Notes: generated by a model from the sequence alone, not told the origin. Shown: positions 1 through 11,617, counted from the first letter of the stretch. The stretch: 64,000 nt of DNA from Ixodes scapularis (GCF_016920785.2 NW_024609846.1:113698831-113762830), one strand, 5' to 3'. Numbers and translations are program-made.

Positions 1-9
1 CATTGATGA

Positions 10-1442
10 ATGAAGAGTATCTCAATGCCTGATTTGTACAGCCATATAGGAATATTTCAGTGGAATGCCAACGGGTTACGGCAGAAGTCTGGTGACTTTC
101 GTCAATTTCTTAAGAAGAACACTATACCAATACTTGCATTAACCGAAGCTCGCGTGGACGACGACTTTCGCCTCTCAAATTATGTGCTGTACAAATCATC
201 TCGTCAAAAAGGTCAAAGTCGAGCGATGCTAGCTGTACAGAAAGATCTGGTATCTGTGCACCTATTTTCTTCGACAAAAGATATCCCAGAATTCGTCGCC
301 TGCAAGGTACGGTGTGGTAAGTCTTCAGTTACAGTTGTGAGCGTGTACATCGAACCTCAAACTCCAATAACTTCATTTGGGTTTTCTGAAATATTTCGTC
401 ACGTATCTGCTCCTTTTATTATATGTGGAGACTTCAATGGACACCACACAATGTGGGGGAGTGACCATTGCGATCGACGTGGAAATGTCATTGCCGAGTA
501 TGTGGACAAGTACAACATATGCGTCCTCAACGACGGATCCCCGACCTTTGTTCGTGGCCCTACCTACTGCAGCTGTTTAGACCTGACTCTATGCTCTCCA
601 GACATCTCGCCTCAAATGACATGGATGACAGACAGGGAAACCCGAGGTAGCGACCACTTTCCCATTTTAGTACAACACCCTCTTCTTAATATTCGTGGGC
701 AGCAACAGAGAGCACGGATAACAAACTGGCAGATGTTCAGACATTTAAATACTTTAAGACATACCGATTTGAAAGAGCCCGATGATTTTGCAAACTCGAT
801 TTTGCTTAGTTACGAACGAGCAACGCGTCTTGTACCTGTACCTAACGGACACGTTGGTGTCAATGGTGAATACGAAAAGCTACGCGCAGAAAGACGAAGA
901 GCAGAACGACGCTATAGAAGATCAGGAAATGTTGAAGACTATAACCAGGCCCAACATATTCACAAGCTTATGCGTCGAGAGCTGCAAATTCTTTCAGTCC
1001 GTCGATGGAGGAAGTTCAGCGGTAATCTGACCCCATTCACACCGATTCCAATAGTATGGAAAATACTTCGTTCTCTTCGCACGCCGGTTATGCAAAAACA
1101 ACCTTTCCGCGCGCTAGCTCTTCTGAGGGGCATATCGGAAGTGACAATCGCGGATGAATTTTGCGCTCTATTAGCACAACAAAGCAATGTGGTAACATCT
1201 TCCCAATACAAATCTTCCAAGACACAGGCTACTCGTACCTTCGAGAACGAGAGGCATCTAGTGCATGCAGAGCTAGATCATGAAATCAACATACGTGAAA
1301 TTTTGTGTGCGCTTCACAACACCCGCAAGTCTACAGCTCCTGGTCTTGATAAGATCACTTACGAAGCGCTATCAAATCTCGGCCCCGATGCCACCAGCAC
1401 TCTTCTCGAGATATACAATGAAGTTTGGAGAACAGAGACAAT
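10..1442 (+). CDS. Non-LTR retrotransposon pol, 5' part: endonuclease and start of RT
   Basis: This is the N-terminal part of a pol polyprotein that nicks target DNA and primes reverse transcription there. Residues about 14-225 form an exonuclease/endonuclease/phosphatase domain. Its hallmarks are visible in order: QWNANG, LTEAR, GDFNGHH near residue 140, the SCLDLT motif and GSDHFP, so the catalytic set looks complete. A basic linker with many Arg/Lys follows, then the start of the RT (around APGLDKITYE). The native frame stops making sense at the target duplication 1435-1442; the frame stays open by chance to 1512 inside the inserted MITE. Met at 10 is the first Met here, but true upstream sequence may be missing. 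Confidence 0.85.
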
Positions 1443-1697
1443 TAGGCATGGGCGAATAGAGGATTTTGGGTCCGAATCGAATTCGAAGCGAATAGTGATT
1501 TTGGTCGAATAATTTCGAATCGAATAGTTCGAATAGTACTAGCAAAAAATACCACAAAATATGTTTAGACTATAGTTTTATATTTGCCCTTATTTGGTAT
1601 TTGATATACTGTAATTGTTAATTTCAAGTGTATTGAGTTCGGTAGCACGAAACGGTCGGAAGCTTGCGCCACCTGGCCGTAGATCCAAGCCAGAGTA

Positions 1698-2465
1698 AGT
1701 TAAACCCGTTTATATTGAACTTGCAAAAAAGTCTACCAGTTCGATATAGCGGGTAATTAGATATAAAAGTTTTAATGAACTTGACTCTCAAAAATCCCCT
1801 TTCTGCTGAAATATTACACAATGAAGTAGTCTTGCATCTTCTGCTGCTTTTTCTTCATTGCATCCGCGATAACGATATTTTTCTACGCTATCGACGGACT
1901 CCAAAATTCTTGGGCCGGTGCCTTCTATATTCGCGCATTAGCGCCGAAATATGCCGAGAGCACGGAGCACGTCCAACGGGAGCACCTCCTGCAGAGCGCC
2001 GTTTCGCTCTGTAAGCTGGCTTTCTCCTAAAACAGGTGGTGCGTTGGGGGAAGCCAACTAGCAAAGCAAGCTGGCTTTTTTTTCTCTCTCTGGGCGGCCG
2101 CGTCAATTTGGAAGAAAAAATAATATTCTCTTTTGCGGACGGAGCACGGAGCACCGTCTCTCCGCAAAAGATATATTTTATTTTTTTCTGAACAGTCGAC
2201 GCAACCGCCCGAAAAAAAAAAAAAAAAAATTAGCGTGCTTTGCAAGCTGGCTTTTCCCCAGTGCGGCTGCGCGTTGGGGGAAAGCCAGCTTGCAGAGCAA
2301 AACGGCGCTCTTGGCAGTTCGATATATCGGTAGCGGCTGCTATTTTTGTTCGATGCAACCATAGTTTTTGCTATATATTATCACTGTAACATTACTGTGC
2401 ACAACAATTGTTCGATATAAGGAATAATTCGATGTAAACGGGTTCGATATAGTCGGGTTTGACTG
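1698..2465. mobile_element. Mariner-like MITE nested in the hAT-like element
   Basis: The left end AGTTAAACCCGTTTATATTG resembles the inverted right end AGTCAAACCCGACTATATCG, and TA dinucleotides flank both (1696-1697, 2466-2467). The interior has a second inverted pair: about 1993-2028 against 2278-2310, each carrying a gcgccgttt/agctggctttc block, plus an A-run near 2213-2229. No transposase frame is seen. Boundaries are good to a few bases. Confidence 0.6.
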
Positions 2466-2476
2466 TATTTCGAAAG

Positions 2477-2556
2477 GTCGAATAATTCTATATTGTCGAA
2501 TAATTCGATATTGTCGAATAATTCGATATTGTCGAATAATTCGATTTTGTCGAATA
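2477..2556. repeat. 18-bp minisatellite
   Basis: About four units of ATTGTCGAATAATTCGAT run head to tail just inside the right end of the hAT-like element. The unit is built from the same TTCGAAT words that make up the element's subterminal repeats, so it probably grew from them. Confidence 0.75.
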
Positions 2557-2638
2557 CTTAAATTCGATTCGAAGCGAATACCGAATAGAACAGAATTCGA
2601 TTGGCTATTCGTATTAACCGAATATTCGCCCATCCCTA

Positions 2639-4906
2639 GAGACAATACCTGAATCGTGGAAGTTAGCTAAAATAGTTCCGCTCTTAAAACCTGGAAAATC
2701 ACCACTGAGCCTGGATTCCTTCCGCCCTGTAAGTTTAACCAGTTGCGTCGGAAAGCTACTTGAGAAGATCTTACATAACCGCTTACAGTGGTGGTTGGAA
2801 ACTAGTAGAGCGTTTCCCGAAGAAATTACAGGATTTCGTCCACGTAGATGCACAATGAACGGTATCTTGGACCTCACCACCTGTGTAGAGTACGAACGAG
2901 ATAACGGAAACATTACGGTGGCAGTGTTCCTAGATATTCGCCGAGCATTCGATACGGTTAGTCACGCTCATGTTCTTGAAGGGCTTCTGCTTCTTGGTGT
3001 ACATGGACGCATGCTTCGCTGGATACAAGAGTTTCTTCAATGCAGGAACATCGTAGTGTGTACAAATGATGGAGACAGCAAGCATTATGAACTGCACCAT
3101 GGAGTACCCCAAGGTAGCGTGTTGAGCCCTACTCTTTTCAATGTCGTAATGGCCCAGTTACCGCAGAAACTCCAGCCACCTTTACGAATATCTATATATG
3201 CTGACGATATTTGTATCTGGATCTCTGGCTCATCCCCAGATATTTTAAAAAATCAGTTACAGGTAGCCTTAGACACGACAAACAAGTTTTTAGGAGAACG
3301 AGGAATGGAGCTATCTGCCACGAAATCGGCATTTATACCATTTACCAGAAAAAAGCTTCCTGGTTTTGAACTTAATGTAAATGGAGACTCAATTCAGCGA
3401 GTTCAATCATACAAATTCCTTGGAGTCCTACTGGATCAATCCCTGACTTGGTCCAAACATATAAATATGCTGGAAGGGAGAATTAATAGTGTAATTAATG
3501 TTTTTCGATGCATCGCGGGTGCAAAATGGGGAGCCTCAATAGATTCAATGCTTTCATTTCACACGGCGCTAGTGCGACAAGCGATTGCCTATTCTATACC
3601 TGTGTTACAGGGGCTCTCCAGCACATCAGAAGCTCGCCTTACTTATATACTTGCAAGAAGTCTAAGAGTATGCTTAGGTCTTCCGCGAGCAACATCCAGT
3701 GCGCTTGTACTCGCTGCAGCCAAAGAACCACCAGTAACTATCCTAAGAATCCAGGAAGTATGTCGGAATTTCTTTAGACTTTCTGCGCGGCCCCTTTTTA
3801 ATGAAATTCTTTCTCGCAAAGGGACAAACTTTCTTCGAACATTAAATTCTGTGCCAATGATAATCCCTGAACAAACACACTGGGTTCAGGAAATTCATAA
3901 GCCACCATGGACGCTACCATTACTGGACATCAATATGAACATTCCAGGCATGGAAACAAAAGCATCGACCAATACACACGTTGCTAGGACACTGACTCTT
4001 GCACATCTACTGCAAAAATACGACGATAACATCCACGTGTATATCGACGGATCAACCAAGGATGAAGGATCAACATCAGCATTTGTGGTACCCCAGTTCA
4101 ACCATTCGTCATCTTTTCGGTTGTCACATCATACTTCTTCAACTACCGCAGAATTGCATGCTTTACTCGCGGCTGCAATGTACATCAAAAATAGCTTGAC
4201 AGCGAATTCCTGGGTTATATGTACCGACTCCAAGCCAGCACTGCAATCCATTAAGACCCTGAATACTCGTAACGAAAATATGTCTCTTGTGTACCGAATC
4301 TGTGAACAACTTGGGGAAGCTATAAGATTTGGACATACGATACACCTTCAATGGGTTCCTGGACATAGCGGTGTTTCAGGAAACACCCAAGCTGACCAAC
4401 TGGCCACGGATGCATATACAAGCAACAACGTCCAGCTCACACCTTTTACAAAAAGCGATGCCAAGCGGTACATTCGTTGTCTGAGAAACAGAATGTCTCC
4501 TGACACCTGGCTCAAGAGCATCTCGGAACAGAACCTACTCCTTTTAATTGACCCAGACCTTCGGTGTCCAGTTCATAATTACTTGAGTAGACCTATTGAG
4601 ACATTAATTCATCGCCTACGACTAAATGTCGCGTACACCGGCAGATTTCTTTGCCGAATTCAACAGGTGGAAACACCGAGCTGCACCTGTGGCCATCCCG
4701 TGGAAGACGTCGAGCACATAATAATGGACTGTCCAAGATACGACCAGTGGCGAACTCGATTACGAGTGGGACTAAGCATACTCGACAGTCGCTCTTTTTC
4801 TCTGGCCAAAGTTCTAGGTCCTTGGCCAGACTTAAAAAGCCAGAAGAGGGCATCAACTTTACTACGTGATTTTTTTACTGACACAAAGATAGTTGACAGA
4901 TATTAG
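2639..4906 (+). CDS. Non-LTR retrotransposon pol, 3' part: RT, RNase H, C-terminal Cys/His motif
   Basis: This piece continues the protein begun at 10, in the frame that remains once the insertion is taken out. The first Met in the frame is at 2795, but RT-like residues are readable from 2639 (FRPVSLTSCVGKLLEKI). RT shows RRAFDTVSH and the catalytic IYADDICIW (YADD at 3197-3208). RNase H follows at roughly 4030-4420 with YIDGST, TTAELHALLAA, CTDSKPALQS and PGHSGVSGNTQADQLA, so the acidic residues and the His are present. Near the end lies CTCGHPVEDVEHIIMDCPRY, the Cys/His motif that follows RNase H in many I-like and R1-like elements. The stop is TAG at 4904-4906. Confidence 0.9.
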   Translation, partial: ETIPESWKLAKIVPLLKPGKSPLSLDSFRPVSLTSCVGKLLEKILHNRLQWWLETSRAFPEEITGFRPRRCTMNGILDLTTCVEYERDNGNITVAVFLDIRRAFDTVSHAHVLEGLLLLGVHGRMLRWIQEFLQCRNIVVCTNDGDSKHYELHHGVPQGSVLSPTLFNVVMAQLPQKLQPPLRISIYADDICIWISGSSPDILKNQLQVALDTTNKFLGERGMELSATKSAFIPFTRKKLPGFELNVNGDSIQRVQSYKFLGVLLDQSLTWSKHINMLEGRINSVINVFRCIAGAKWGASIDSMLSFHTALVRQAIAYSIPVLQGLSSTSEARLTYILARSLRVCLGLPRATSSALVLAAAKEPPVTILRIQEVCRNFFRLSARPLFNEILSRKGTNFLRTLNSVPMIIPEQTHWVQEIHKPPWTLPLLDINMNIPGMETKASTNTHVARTLTLAHLLQKYDDNIHVYIDGSTKDEGSTSAFVVPQFNHSSSFRLSHHTSSTTAELHALLAAAMYIKNSLTANSWVICTDSKPALQSIKTLNTRNENMSLVYRICEQLGEAIRFGHTIHLQWVPGHSGVSGNTQADQLATDAYTSNNVQLTPFTKSDAKRYIRCLRNRMSPDTWLKSISEQNLLLLIDPDLRCPVHNYLSRPIETLIHRLRLNVAYTGRFLCRIQQVETPSCTCGHPVEDVEHIIMDCPRYDQWRTRLRVGLSILDSRSFSLAKVLGPWPDLKSQKRASTLLRDFFTDTKIVDRY

Positions 4907-5224
4907 GTATTATCCGAAGGTCAAAATACGCACGACGCGCCCTTAAAGGATAACTGCGTTTTTTTTATATAACAATTTTATTACTACGTTACAGTAATCT
5001 ATTGTACATATGTACATATGTATTTATTGTGTAATCGCTTCTCTCACCGTGTAATTTTGTTTTGTGCGTGTTTCGTAACTGAGAGTATTATTCATGGTGC
5101 TCGGATTTTATAATTGGATCTTAAACATCATTCACTCTGTACATTACTTGATTTGAAGTAGCCGGTCCCAGAATAATGGGACCAAACTCTTCAACTCATC
5201 AAATAAACATTGAATTGAATTGAA
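4907..5224 (+). other. 3' UTR and tail of the non-LTR element
   Basis: About 320 bases without a frame follow the pol stop. They end in AATAAA (5202-5207) and a short repeated tail ATTGAATTGAATTGA, which replaces a poly(A) tail. The change of composition after 5225 marks the probable element end. A target duplication cannot be tested because the 5' end is absent. Confidence 0.6.
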
Positions 5225-5420
5225 GGCAGCGAGCGACGGACTGTGGCACCCGGAATAATAAACAAACTCCTACCCGAACCAATTCACCGGAGTGAAACCC
5301 GTTAAGATTACGATTCATTTCGTTCCGCGGCGGATTCAAGTGACGGACGTGAACGTCACGTTTCTCCGTTGATTTGTCTGCTGTAACGCTCTGACTACAG
5401 CGCCTTGGGCGCCTCAACCA

Positions 5421-5834
5421 CTCTCAGAAAAAAGGGGGTATATTCTTACACCACTGTCCCATATACGACACCCCAAAACTTGAATTCGACCTACAGCGTT
5501 CTGACGTCGAACAGGCGGCATCAACTTTTACGAGGTACTTGAAAACGGTGAAATACACCTCAATAAAAAGCTAAAGTACGCATCAAAAACTAAAGAAAAA
5601 AAAAACACTGAGGTTTTGGAGTAATACCAAAAAAAGATCGATAACTTTTTTTTTTGTTTGTTTTAAATACACGTGCATTAGCTATTCTAGTAAGTTGTAC
5701 CACTCAGCTATCAAGCCACCTGTGAAAGTTGGGAACGTCGGTTCGACGTGAGCGCGCTGTACGTCGAACTGAAGTTTTGGGGTGTCGTATATGGGACAAG
5801 GGGTGTAACAATATACCCCCTTTTTTTCTGAGAG
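5421..5834. mobile_element. MITE family 1, copy a, with long inverted arms
   Basis: The left arm begins CTCTCAGAAAAAAGGG and the right arm ends with its complement. The arms stay similar inward for over 100 bp through blocks such as cgacaccccaaaactt. A second copy lies at 8744-9161. No coding capacity. The target duplication could not be settled. Confidence 0.75.
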
Positions 5835-7246
5835 CACAGCGACAGATGCCTTCTTGTTTCGGAAGCCCCCGTCGTCACGTCAGCGTCGCGTTGCGATTGG
5901 TTGCCACTTCGCGGTTCGCGAAAGCGGTTGGGGCAAATCGGTACCGAAGCGATTGGCAAAAACGCGCTCCAACCGCTCGATCCTAGCCGCTTTGCGGTTG
6001 AGAACGCGCGGATCCGCTTCCAGTGTGAACGCACCATTAGAGCACTGTCGAAGCTGCGCCAGCCTTCCACAGTGAGCAGGCTTGAGATGTAGGTGAAACG
6101 AATTGCATTTCTATACTTTAGAAGCGGCACGTAAATTTATTTCTGGGGAAGATCTTGTTAAGCGAGAATTACAGAAAAGAACATGCGAGGCTTAACGCCT
6201 GTTGAGTGGAATCGGCTGGAACGCTATAGGTACTTCCCTGCTCTCTAAGCCGGTCATGTGAGGAAATATTTACCCTTGCGGATTTTTTAGCCGCCGGGAG
6301 AGATGAAAGCCATTTTCATAGGAACTTGTGTGTCCCATATAGACCGTGAAAGTTGCGAATATATATATACTTCTCAACCTGTTTTGTTGTGAGTTTTGGG
6401 AGGATATTTATTTGTAAGATACACCACATTAAGGCTGGCGGATACCACAGAAACATCTTCTCAGAATCTGAGCATTTGGGTGTGTGATTGAAAGAGACCA
6501 AGAAAGAGAAGATGGGGAGGAAGGGAAAAGGGAGGGGGTAATGTGACATTTTACTTCGAGGATTCGAGTATCACTTTATGCTATCAGTGCGTTTTATGCT
6601 TTATTATGTTTTCTATGTTATAACACTATAAAATTTATAATTTATAAAATAGCTTAAATTATTTTTAAGAAAATCGATGTTTAAATATTTTACGTTTTAT
6701 AGAGCGAGGCAGCTTACCCGACTGACTTACCTGGTTCTTTTATTTCCTTCGAGAACTCTTTTCTTTTTCACGTTTGGAAGAGGCTTGTGACGTCTGAGTA
6801 AGGGAGCACTAATGAACTTCGCTGTCCGAGTGCCAGGTAGTCGCAACACACGACGGGTTTCAGACCCAGAGAGAGAAAAAAAAAGAAAGAACCTTCTGGA
6901 CTGTCTAGACGCAGTGCTTCCTCATTAATTGCGATTCAAGAATCTGGAAAGAGAGACACCGGTCGAATCCGCTTCTTTCGCAGTCCGAAATGGAGGAAAG
7001 GGCGCCTGCCGACTTCCTAGTTTTGAGTTTGGCACAGGTCAAATACCAAAAATGATCAAAAGAGACAAAGATGGGAATGTGTTCAAAAGCAGGCGCATCG
7101 CTAGTTTAGCCCCATGTCGCTGTAGAAAAAACAAAAAAAAATTGAGGAGTCCTGTGGTAATTCACAATGGAGCGATAGGTGCGACGATGGCATGGAGACG
7201 TCATGGGGCATCGAAGTCGCATTCACGCACCATGCATGGGCAGTGG

Positions 7247-7395
7247 GGTGCGTGAACAAAAGCGTTCGGAACACAATAGATATGTTTTGTTCCGAACATA
7301 GAGTTATTGTAACGATCGGTAGGGGTTCAACTGGCGCTAGTGTCCATGCGACTTCCAGTATGCAAATTGAAGCAGACAGCAACCAGTCTAGTTTG
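7247..7395 (+). repeat. Inverted repeat arm, left
   Basis: Matches 8590-8692 on the other strand in three blocks, including GAAGCAGACAGCAACCAGTC. This arm contains about 40 extra bases, among them a small palindrome GTTCGGAAC...GTTCCGAAC. Confidence 0.65.
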
Positions 7396-8589
7396 GCGGT
7401 GCTCCTGTGCACCGCAAAAGTGGGAAAACGCGCGTGCACCTTGTTTCTTCGCCAGAAAATAACATAGATAACTTTTGTTATTTGGGTCGTACCGAATCGT
7501 ATGTACACATCGCGACACTGTTAGCACGAACACGACAACGGCGCATTTTCGCATTTTACTTCTAAATAGTATTAGCGAGCGCGAAATTTTATCGCTTACA
7601 TTATAGAACTAAATGAGCTCATCCCATAGCAATAATAACTTAGATAACATCCCTCGGTTTCAAAGAGAAACACTGGAAAAACCGGCGATCGCTTGTTCGC
7701 GCTAACAGTGTCGCGCTCTGTACCTTTATTATCATTGTAAAAGTGTAATTGCTTTAGTTACAGCATTTTTCTTTACCTGTGAACGATGTTAAACGTCGCT
7801 ATATTTCAGGCGCAAACCTCTGTTGCATAGCAGGTATGTAAAAACGAACGAAAATTCTAAGCAAAATAGCAATCGAAAATAATGTAGAGCATGTTCAAGG
7901 TTCGACAGCATTCCGATGGTGCTTATATATTGCTAATATGCCCGTCCTGTCACTCTATAAAAATGAACCCGTCGTGAATCTTTACGAGCGGTGAAAAACA
8001 TTCGCAACGTAAAAAATAAAGTAAGTGGGCTATGAAAGGTGTGTCCTCTTATTCTTTTCTATGTCGAGCAGCTATAGCTTTTATCGGGCACCTGCTTTTT
8101 TTTTTTGCTTCTCCTATTTTTGAAAATGTCGAGCGTCTTCGACCATATTCAGAGTTTCAAAAGTTAAGCAATACTTAATATAGCAAATCGGACTATATTA
8201 CGTGGCCTTCAATTCATTTTGATCTTCTTCATGCACAGGGAGCTACTGATTCAGTGTTACTGCGTACTTCTTGCCGCCTATTTTGGTTTTCCAGATGTCC
8301 TTCGTTTGTTTGGCACGTATATTCCCCCTGCTGAAAAGTGCCGACGCCGCGTTCGCGCTAACAATTTCCGACAGTGCACATAGATACATGTTCGAAGCCG
8401 TTTTATCACCGTTTGTAATGCCATGAATTTGAAATAAAAACGCCGTAAATGACTAATTATTTCGTCGGCGGGACTGAGAAATGTTACAATCTACCTAGCA
8501 CGTACGAATTATTCGTGATATTTGCTCTTATAATCGAGCGCAGGGAGAAGATACACTCGCTTCTTTCCATAAATTACTGGAAGTCAATT

Positions 8590-8692
8590 TCCGACTGGTT
8601 GCTGTCTGCTTCGATTTGCAGCAGCACACCAGCGCCAGTTGAACCACTAGCGTACATTAGTAGAACTCCATGGTTCCGAACGCTTTTGTTTC
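8590..8692 (-). repeat. Inverted repeat arm, right
   Basis: Inverted partner of 7247-7395. It lies about 50 bases before MITE family 1 copy b, separated by a T-run. Confidence 0.65.
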
Positions 8693-8743
8693 TTTTTTTT
8701 TATTCCAGACCGTGTGAAACCGCGTCTCCCGGCACCGAGCGCT

Positions 8744-9161
8744 TCACTCTGAAGAAAAAAGGGTGTATCGTTACACCCTTTGCCCTATATAATACACCCC
8801 AAAACTTCAACTCGACGTACAGCGCCCTATAGTCGAACAGACGGCCCGAAATTTTACGAGGGGCTTGATAGCCATGCGGTACAACTTTTTAAAATAGCTA
8901 ATGTACGTGTTACTGACTACAAAAGAAATAATCGCGGTTCTTGGCCTACTGTAAAAACTTGGTGTTTTCTTTATGTGGTCTTTGATACGTATTTTAGCCA
9001 TTTAAAAAGTTTTATCGCACCGTTATCAAGCCCCTCGTAAAAGTTGGGGCCGCCTGTTCGACTATAGGGCTCAGTACGTCGAAATGAAGTTTTGGGGGAT
9101 AATATATGGGACAAAGGGTGTAACGATACACCCTTTTACACCTTTTTTTTTCTTGAGAGTG
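8744..9161. mobile_element. MITE family 1, copy b
   Basis: The termini CACTCTGAAGAAAAAAGGGT and ...TTGAGAGTG are inverted. The arms match each other through about 150 bp and match copy a at 5421-5834, with shared blocks acaccccaaaactt and ttttacgagg. Confidence 0.75.
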
Positions 9162-9224
9162 TTGGAATTGACAGTGCATACGACGTAACGTCACTTCAGG
9201 GACGTGTGCACGTTTAGTTTCTCC

Positions 9225-9300
9225 GCTAAATTTTGCAGAGAAATTGATTTCACGTGACGCGTGCACCAAATCAGTTTCCCCGCTAAATTGATAAAGTATA
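9225..9300. repeat. 57-bp minisatellite, two units
   Basis: GCTAAATT begins at 9225 and again at 9282, exactly 57 bases apart, with TTGATTTCACGTGACGCGTG between. It is the same unit as the longer array at 34614-34890. Confidence 0.7.
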
Positions 9301-9605
9301 GGTTATTCACCCCCCGAAACGACTGTTCAGTATCTTCTAAGAGAAGTTTAATGATTGCTACTTAAATGCTGCATTTCATGCATTCTATCACTTTGAAGAT
9401 AAAAATCACTGCCTATGTTTTCCTTAATTTTTTTCCCTATGAGGTACCGAGCAAAAGAATTTCGTTATGTGACTTTCAAGGCGAAAAAGTGCCAGATAGA
9501 TGGTAAAGAAGCTGCGCCAAAGATGTGCTAAGACACATCGAAATCATTACGTCAGAAAGCAGCTAGTACATCGAAGTTAGAACACACATTATTTTATCAC
9601 GTGTA

Positions 9606-10323
9606 TAGGGTGGTCCAAGTCACCAGGCTCGATCTAAAATGGACCATAAAAATCGACACCTGCACGTAGCAATTTAAACTTTTCGTCAAAGGTGTATATC
9701 ACAGTTCGGTTTTTTCTTATAAAATTACAAAGCGTAGTACTCTTTCTGTAAAAAATAAGGCCAAGTAACTTGCCAGGGTCTACGGCGGGCAGCGACGCAG
9801 ACGACCAAGTCAATAGCGGGGTGTGTTTGGCGTTCGTATTGACAGATGGCGTCGGGAGCAGCGTCCGAAGGTGCAGCCGACCAGCGAAAGAAAGCAGACA
9901 ACACGCCGACGAAATCCGTTGGCAGCAAAAGCGCCGCCGTTATGCAGACGCGTTTTTTTACTTTAAGTTTTGCTTTCATTGTCTGCATTTATTTTTTAAG
10001 CGAAGGGCCATTTCAAAAAGATTATGTTCATTTTAATAAACCACGGTGGTCGCGAGATGTAGCAATGAGGAGGTAGCGCCATCTACCAATACGAACGCGA
10101 AACACACTCCGCTACTGAACCCCAGTAGTTTGCGTCGCTGCCCGCCGTAGACCCTGGCAAGTTTCTTGGCCTTATTTTATACAGAAAGAGAACTACGCGT
10201 TGTAATTTTACAAGAAAAGCCGACCTGTGAAATACACCTTTGACGAAAAAAGTAGTTTGCTACATGCAGGCGTCGATTTTTACGGTACATTTTATATCGA
10301 GTCTGGTGACTTGGACCACTCTA
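9606..10323. mobile_element. Mariner-like MITE with 250-bp inverted arms
   Basis: TAGGGTGGTCCAAGTCACCA on the left and its near-complement on the right sit inside TA dinucleotides (9604-9605, 10324-10325). The arms (about 9606-9860 and 10075-10323) match closely along their length, leaving a short unmatched centre. A TA duplication and a TAGGGTGGTCC terminus suggest the Tc1/mariner superfamily. No transposase. Confidence 0.8.
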
Positions 10324-10611
10324 TATTTGTTTCTACGCATATGCGCAACAGATGCTTAGATCTGGAGCCACACTATTCCCCAAATGATCCTTCATATCGA
10401 AATATCGTGTTGTGTGGTAGTTAAACATGTCTATGAATCCGCTAAAAAGCTAGAAACTATTAATGACACAAAATATTGGAAGCTGGCTACTGAACCAGAA
10501 AAAGGACGCACTCAAAGCAACGAGAAAGTAGCGCGTTACTTTGCTTACCTCCAGTCCCGAGGCTGTGTTACGTATAAGCGCGACCTTCTCACGGAACTGC
10601 TTCCCGCTTAA

Positions 10612-11617
10612 AGGGGCCCTGCAATCATATTTAAGCGTCTACCTTTTTTTGTGGTTTCCATGTCTCTTAAGGTTCGGGCAAGCCAGCGGCACAAAGAGAG
10701 TAACTAAATATCAGTGCGTCATATTTTAAACGGACGACGCGGAAACCTCCTCCAACCTACGGGGGCGATCCGCGGTACCGAAAGCGCAAAAAATGTGACG
10801 TCTTTGGTCCTGGGCTTACTATATATACTGGTCAGAGCCGCTAAAAGCTTCTTTTTAGTCGAAATATAAAGCATAAATGGCGCGAACCGTTTCAATTATT
10901 TATAAAAGTTGTTTTTCTTCACTATTTTAGATCAGAAAAAAAAACAAATGCAGCTTAGAAAGTACGGAAACACGAAATGACCCGTCGACAGACCCGCCAC
11001 CAAGCTGTGGAAAAGGCGGCGCATAGTTGTAGTGGGATCAAGCACGAACGAGTGGTGAGCGTAGAAAGGTCCCGGATAGTACGCGGCGGCGCTGCGGTCG
11101 TATGGACTGGAGGATCCGACCGGTTCTGAGCGTTCCCAAGGCCTTCGGCAAGCAGCTTTGGCTTGAGGTTTAGCCTATTGGCGGTATGGCAGTGCGGAGT
11201 GGCTCCCGTTTTGAACTGATCTTTACCCCGTGCTTGCTGTCGTTTGTGGCCAATGAAGAGTAATGCTGAATTGGTGTTTAATCGCGCAGCAAATGCAATG
11301 CGAGGCGCCCTGGCTGCCCGCTGTACAGCCTAGCCAGAACATGCTTTAGTGGCGCCCTCTCGAGCCGTCGACAGGGAGTGCGGCAGCCGTGACCGCTCGC
11401 TGAGCTCACTACCCCTCCTCTAGTTCACGGCCACTTCAGCAACCAGGGACGTCATGAAGGAGGTTATTTTTTGCTTGTTTTTGTAGTTTTAATTTGTGTA
11501 TACCTTTTAAAATAAAGCGAAATTTGAGATAAGAAAAGTTTCATTAAGTTACTACATTCAGTGCGCTCAGGTTCGGTGAAAATTAATAACCAGTAAAAAA
11601 GTACTTGCAGGGCCTCT
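10612..11617. mobile_element. TTAA-flanked MITE, AGGGGCCCTGCAA end
   Basis: The ends AGGGGCCCTGCAA and, inverted, AGAGGCCCTGCAA are each bordered by TTAA (10608-10611 and 11618-11621). TTAA duplication is the mark of piggyBac-type insertion. The 1-kb interior holds no transposase-like frame. Confidence 0.75.

Larger units (their letters stand above)
1443..2638. mobile_element. hAT-like non-autonomous element inserted in the RT gene
   Basis: The termini are TAGGCATGGGCGAATA on the left and the complement of TAGGGATGGGCGAATA on the right, flanked by the 8-bp direct repeat GAGACAAT (1435-1442 and 2639-2646). An 8-bp duplication with a TAGGG start is typical of hAT elements. Subterminal TTCGAATCGAATA-like motifs recur at both ends. 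No transposase is encoded. Without the element and one repeat the flanking RT frames are continuous. A second DNA element and an 18-bp tandem array lie inside. Confidence 0.85.
1..5224 (+). mobile_element. I-type non-LTR retrotransposon, 5' end outside the window, interrupted
   Basis: The order is AP-like endonuclease, reverse transcriptase, RNase H and a C-terminal Cys/His motif, as in the RNase H-bearing I group of non-LTR elements. The element enters from the left edge, so any first ORF (gag-like) lies outside. It ends near 5224 in AATAAA followed by a short repeated ATTGA-type tail. A 1,196-bp DNA element sits inside the RT region. Apart from that insertion both coding parts are open, so the copy was young when it was disrupted. 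Clade within the I group not determined. Confidence 0.85.
5835..8743. other. Gene-less stretch with an inverted repeat pair
   Basis: No convincing coding frame. 6560-6700 is very AT-rich. The block 7247-7395 recurs inverted at 8590-8692, sharing AAAAGCGTTCGGAAC, GGTTCAACTGGCGCT and GAAGCAGACAGCAACCAGTC. A shorter inverted pair, 7508-7535 and 7691-7718, carries the core GCTAACAGTGTCGCG. The pairs may bound an unrecognised element of about 1.4 kb. Confidence 0.5.
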
